The notes below the pieces were generated by a model that saw only the letters and a program-made list of their open reading frames with translations, did no database searches and was not told where the DNA came from. Shown piece by piece: positions 14,150 to 16,721 of a stretch of DNA of 16,721 bases (position 1 is the stretch's first letter; each line of letters opens with the position of its first letter). The position numbers and the translations under genes are program-made. The DNA lies in contig CALVVW010000037.1 of NCBI GenBank assembly GCA_944364005.1, positions 1 through 16,721 of the forward strand. Direction: 5' to 3'. Source of the DNA: an uncultured Bacilli bacterium (GTDB lineage Bacteria > Bacillota_I > Bacilli_A > RF39 > UBA660).

Positions 14150-15883
14150 TTATATATTTATTTGAAGCAAAGTGTATTTTTCTTTATCGAATTTACTTTG
14201 TTTTTTATTGGGTATAACTTGTAAAATTGAATTACTAGATAAGTTATTAATATCAAATTTTTCTTTATCAATGGTTATAGAATTTATTTTATAATATTTA
14301 CTTAGTGAAGAAATATATTTATTAATATCTTCTTTTGTTTTCTCGTTTGATAGAATAATCTCCTTTTCATTAATATTAACTACCATATCAAAACAATCAT
14401 TTCTAAACATATAACCAATGTTTTCAATTTCTTTTTTATTGATATTAATCTTTTTAATGATGATTTCGTCTTTTACTTTTTGTATTTCAATGGAATCAAT
14501 ATATTTCTTGATTAACTCTGATTTTTGTTCTTTACTAAGTTTGTTCCACAGTCCATTTTTTCTAACATAATAAGATTTATGCTTTAATTTTTCTAATTGA
14601 AGTAGATTAGTGTATAGTTTTAATTCCTCTTTATTATTAATATTCTTGTTCGCTTGTTTTAAATTATTTAGTTTAAGTTCAGTTTCTTCTATCTGCCTCT
14701 TAATACTGATTTCTTCATCTTTAAATTCATCTAATTCAATAACACTATCAACATAAGCTTTTTTAATTCTTTTTAGTTTGTTATTTAATTCTTTTACTAT
14801 TTTGTTATATCTTTCTATTTCGGTAGTAATATCTTCGTTAAAAAATGATTTAAAGTTATTATCTATAAGTAGGTAATAATCTAGCATATCATTTAAAAAT
14901 AGCATTAAAGGTTCTTCAATTTTCTTTTCATTAATTCTAGTATTACAACAATTACATCTATAGTAGATTTGAGTAGGTTTATTTTTAGAAGTAGTAGAAG
15001 AGCCACCCATGATTTTATTACATTTAGAACAAATTATCTTTTGCATATATACATAGGTGTGTTTTCTAGTATAGTTCTTTAGATTCTTTTCTTTTTGTTT
15101 TTGGACTAGCTTAAAATCATCTTTATTAATAATGGCAGGGCATACATCTTCAAGTAATATTGTTTCTTCATCTTTAATTCTTTTCCGGTGTTGATAATCT
15201 CCAGCATAAATATAATTAGAAAGCATTCTGTCAATTGTTGTTGTTCTCCAAGGTCTATTAAGAGCATTTTTATCATTCAATTCTTTTGTAATAGCACAAA
15301 CTGATAAACCGTTAAGATAGGATTTAAAAATATCCTTTACAACTTCGCTTTCTATATCATCAATAACTAGCTCTTTATTAACTTTTCTATAACCAATAGG
15401 AGCTTTACCACTAAAATGTCCTTTTTTCGCTGCACCAGTTAAACCAAACTTTGTTCTTTCACTAGTTCTTTCGATTTCTAGTTGAGCAAGTATTGTAGTC
15501 ATTCTAATAAAGAATTTTCCTGTTGCAGTATCAGTATTAATTTCTTCTGATACACTTTCTAAACTGGTATCTGTTTCTTCAATTAATTTACAAATGCTTT
15601 CTAAGTCTTGGATAGAACGAGTAAGCCTATCTAGTTTATAGACAATGATTTTATTTATTTTGCCACTTTTTAAATCATCAATCATTTCTTGAAACTTAGG
15701 TCTATCCATACTTTTAGCAGAAACACCTTCTTCACGATAAATCTTATAAATTGTATAGCCTTTAAAGTCACATAGTTTTTTCATGCTTTCTTCTTGTTCA
15801 TCTAAACTATGTCCGTACCTTGATTGATCTTCTGTAGATACACGAGGATAAAGTCCAACAATAAAGTTCTTCTTTTCGTTCAT
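14150..15883 (-). CDS. Large serine recombinase (site-specific integrase)
   Basis: A 577-residue recombinase that would integrate and excise the element. The catalytic domain (residues 1 to about 150) has YPRVSTEDQ with nucleophile Ser16, and KLDRLTRS with the active-site arginines. The recombinase domain follows (GKAPIGYRKVNKEL, about 170-260), then a zinc ribbon with Cys285/Cys288 and Cys310/Cys313, and a lysine-rich coiled coil (about 345-470). Length and order agree with Tn/phage-type large serine recombinases of Firmicutes. No recombination directionality factor is recognised. GGAG precedes the ATG by 8 bases; the leader holds a terminator and an inverted repeat. The frame is intact, so activity is possible. 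Confidence 0.95.
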   Translation of the reverse strand: MNEKKNFIVGLYPRVSTEDQSRYGHSLDEQEESMKKLCDFKGYTIYKIYREEGVSAKSMDRPKFQEMIDDLKSGKINKIIVYKLDRLTRSIQDLESICKLIEETDTSLESVSEEINTDTATGKFFIRMTTILAQLEIERTSERTKFGLTGAAKKGHFSGKAPIGYRKVNKELVIDDIESEVVKDIFKSYLNGLSVCAITKELNDKNALNRPWRTTTIDRMLSNYIYAGDYQHRKRIKDEETILLEDVCPAIINKDDFKLVQKQKEKNLKNYTRKHTYVYMQKIICSKCNKIMGGSSTTSKNKPTQIYYRCNCCNTRINEKKIEEPLMLFLNDMLDYYLLIDNNFKSFFNEDITTEIERYNKIVKELNNKLKRIKKAYVDSVIELDEFKDEEISIKRQIEETELKLNNLKQANKNINNKEELKLYTNLLQLEKLKHKSYYVRKNGLWNKLSKEQKSELIKKYIDSIEIQKVKDEIIIKKININKKEIENIGYMFRNDCFDMVVNINEKEIILSNEKTKEDINKYISSLSKYYKINSITIDKEKFDINNLSSNSILQVIPNKKQSKFDKEKYTLLQINI

Positions 15884-15910
15884 TTTTCTTCTCCTTTCTT
15901 TTTGAACGAC

Positions 15911-15937
15911 AAAAAAACAAGAGAGAATTTCCCTTGT
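15911..15937 (-). terminator. Terminator-like hairpin in the recombinase leader
   Basis: On the - strand an 8-bp stem starting ACAAGGGA, a 5-base loop and seven Ts lie 27 bases before the recombinase start. There is no space for a promoter after it, so the recombinase transcript must pass it. Confidence 0.7.
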
Positions 15938-15960
15938 GTAAAGAACTTCAAAATACTTAA

Positions 15961-15991
15961 AATATACGGTTATATATAATTTCCGTATATT
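15961..15991. repeat. Perfect 9-bp inverted repeat, possible operator
   Basis: AATATACGG and CCGTATATT are separated by 13 AT-rich bases. The repeat begins four bases downstream of the predicted -10 of the recombinase and covers its start point. It could bind a repressor, form a hairpin in the leader RNA, or be part of the att site. Confidence 0.5.
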
Positions 15992-15994
15992 ACC

Positions 15995-16023
15995 ATTTTA
16001 TCACATTTTTATAGGAACGTAAA
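15995..16023 (-). promoter_or_regulatory. Predicted recombinase promoter
   Basis: TTTACG (16023-16018), a 17-base spacer and TAAAAT (16000-15995) with the TGA extension on the - strand. It lies directly after the 95-residue gene and about 110 bases upstream of the recombinase. Confidence 0.5.
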
Positions 16024-16034
16024 TGGCAAGGTAA

Positions 16035-16322
16035 TTACCAAATCATTTGTAAAACTAATGTTTCTAGTCTTTTTATAGTAATAGTATCTAAGCTATCTTT
16101 TATATAAATATTATTATCATTCTTAAAGATAAGTAGAATTAAACAAGATAGATTATTACTAATAATAATTTTATGTGGTTCATGAATAGAAAGGTTAGTT
16201 TTATCAAAATGAATATTTTTACCATTTATAAATTCTAAATGTAGTTTTGATATTTTAGGTATCTTGGTAATCTTTTCTTTCACACATAAAGGAAATTCTA
16301 ATTGTTCTATGGTTATTTTCAT
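16035..16322 (-). CDS. Unknown 95-residue protein of the element
   Basis: No family recognised. The product (MKITIEQLEFPLCVKEKITK at the start) looks beta-rich in the middle with a hydrophobic stretch IISNNLSCLILLIF and ends LETLVLQMIW. AAAGGAGG nine bases before the ATG is a strong ribosome binding site, which supports it as a real gene. It is read in the same direction as recombinase and mob, and a terminator stands just before its ribosome binding site. It might be a regulator or directionality factor of the recombinase, but nothing in the sequence proves this. Confidence 0.55.
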   Translation of the reverse strand: MKITIEQLEFPLCVKEKITKIPKISKLHLEFINGKNIHFDKTNLSIHEPHKIIISNNLSCLILLIFKNDNNIYIKDSLDTITIKRLETLVLQMIW

Positions 16323-16347
16323 TTAAGTAAACCTCCTTTCAAACATG

Positions 16348-16385
16348 AAAAAATCCCATATCAACGAGTGATATAGGATATTTTT
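16348..16385. terminator. Bidirectional terminator before the 95-residue gene
   Basis: A 10-bp stem with one mismatch (16353-16362 with 16370-16379), loop AACGAGT, and T-runs on both strands. The ribosome binding site of the 95-residue gene begins 10 bases after the T-run on the - strand. Confidence 0.65.
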
Positions 16386-16414
16386 ATAAAATAAAACTCA
16401 CACGAGGTGTGAGT
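16383..16414 (-). terminator. Terminator of the tRNA operon
   Basis: Stem ACTCACAC/GTGTGAGT with loop CTC on the - strand is followed by a T-rich tail (TTTATTTTAT). It lies 11 bases after the end of tRNA-Gly. Confidence 0.75.
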
Positions 16415-16425
16415 AATTCTCTCAA

Positions 16426-16500
16426 TGGAGCGGATGAGGGAAATCGAATCCCCGTCACAGCCTTGGCAAGGCCGTATTCTAACCACTAAACTACATCCGC
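16426..16500 (-). tRNA. tRNA-Gly (anticodon GCC)
   Basis: 75 nt with encoded CCA. Acceptor stem GCGGATG/CATCCGC, anticodon loop TTGCCAA, T-loop TTCGATT. It starts one base after tRNA-Cys in the same transcript. Confidence 0.95.
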
Positions 16501-16501
16501 A

Positions 16502-16575
16502 TGGAGGGGCCTACCGGATTTGAACCGGTGATCAGGGTGTTGCAGACCCACGCCTTACCACTTGGCTAAAGCCCC
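16502..16575 (-). tRNA. tRNA-Cys (anticodon GCA)
   Basis: 74 nt with encoded CCA. Acceptor stem GGGGCTT/AGGCCCC (one wobble pair), anticodon loop CTGCAAC, T-loop TTCAAAT. First gene of the two-tRNA operon. Confidence 0.95.
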
Positions 16576-16586
16576 ATGCACTTAAG

Positions 16587-16615
16587 ATTATATCAAAGCT
16601 AAAATAAAATTTCAA
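16587..16615 (-). promoter_or_regulatory. Strong promoter of the tRNA-Cys/tRNA-Gly operon
   Basis: TTGAAA (16615-16610), a 17-base spacer and a perfect TATAAT with TGA extension (16592-16587), 11 bases upstream of tRNA-Cys. Confidence 0.8.
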
Positions 16616-16696
16616 CAATATTTTAATATTTTCTTAATTCATAATGTATAGTTGTCAATGATGTGAGACCAAAAAGTCGTAAAAAATATTAATTAG

Positions 16697-16721
16697 GAAG
16701 CTTTGCGTTAGCACAAGCTTC
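16697..16721. repeat. Inverted repeat at the window edge, possible terminator
   Basis: GAAGCTT/AAGCTTC extended by TGC/GCA with one bulge around loop GTTA. The window ends here, so a T-run on the + strand cannot be checked. From 16616 to 16696 I see no gene. Confidence 0.4.

Larger units (their letters stand above)
11842..16385. mobile_element. Putative integrative mobilizable element (serine recombinase plus MobV)
   Basis: All genes from 11919 to 16322 lie on the - strand and include a MobV relaxase and a large serine recombinase, the two hallmarks of an IME; no type IV secretion, replication or partition genes are seen, so transfer would depend on a helper element. The limits given are the intergenic spaces on each side and are approximate; no att direct repeat was found. 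The + strand operon at 9745-11841 may belong to it as well. The right side ends just before the terminator of two tRNA genes. Confidence 0.65.

Noticed and set aside
16426..16500. tRNA-Gly as integration target of the element
   Set aside because: The tRNA is complete with its own terminator between it and the element, and no copy of its 3' end is found at the other side.
1..16721. Mycoplasma-type code with TGA as tryptophan
   Set aside because: Tryptophan is written TGG in the genes inspected, and TGA acts as a stop at 10700-10702.

Overview
The window is AT-rich DNA (clearly below 35% G+C) from a low-GC Gram-positive bacterium, most likely an uncultured member of the Bacilli or a Mollicutes relative. 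The evidence is the rimP-nusA-ylxR-infB-rbfA gene order, AAGGAG-type ribosome binding sites, a YqeK-type HD protein and tRNA genes with an encoded CCA end. The code is standard: tryptophan is written TGG, and TGA is used as a stop (for example at 10700-10702).

Layout. (1) Bases 1-1675 hold the 3' part of a + strand gene made of tandem helix-turn-helix-like repeats ending in a sigma-region-4-like segment. (2) Bases 1686-5959 (- strand) are the conserved translation/transcription operon: rimP (only the N-terminal half), nusA (with an acidic insertion), ylxR, infB and rbfA. A promoter and a hairpin-bearing leader lie at 5966-6048. (3) Bases 6125-9478 hold four separate chromosomal genes: a CPBP membrane protease homologue, a VUT-like membrane transporter, the HD phosphohydrolase yqeK, and an unrecognised protein with an HExxH zincin signature. 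A possible small RNA on the - strand (about 9519-9617) follows. (4) Bases 9745-11841 are a tightly overlapping four-gene + strand operon: a TIGR04255-family protein, a 69-residue acidic protein, an unknown protein with a TQDCD motif, and an RBBP9/YdeN-type serine hydrolase. (5) Bases from about 11842 to 16385 look like an integrative mobilizable element: a MobV relaxase with a small upstream protein, a possible pMV158-like oriT, a HAD phosphatase as a self-contained cargo unit, a large serine recombinase and a 95-residue unknown protein. (6) Bases 16426-16575 are tRNA-Gly and tRNA-Cys with their own promoter and terminator.

How the parts work together. The rimP-rbfA operon builds 30S subunits, starts translation and controls elongation of transcription. 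The recombinase would excise and insert the element, and MobV would nick oriT for transfer using the conjugation machinery of another element. Three element genes or gene pairs (the 95-residue gene, the recombinase, and the small protein plus mob) each have an intrinsic terminator directly before the ribosome binding site. That suggests the element is controlled by attenuation or antitermination. The four-gene cassette at 9745-11841 next to the element is the best candidate for an uncharacterised system. Whether it lies inside the element cannot be decided, because no att repeats were found.
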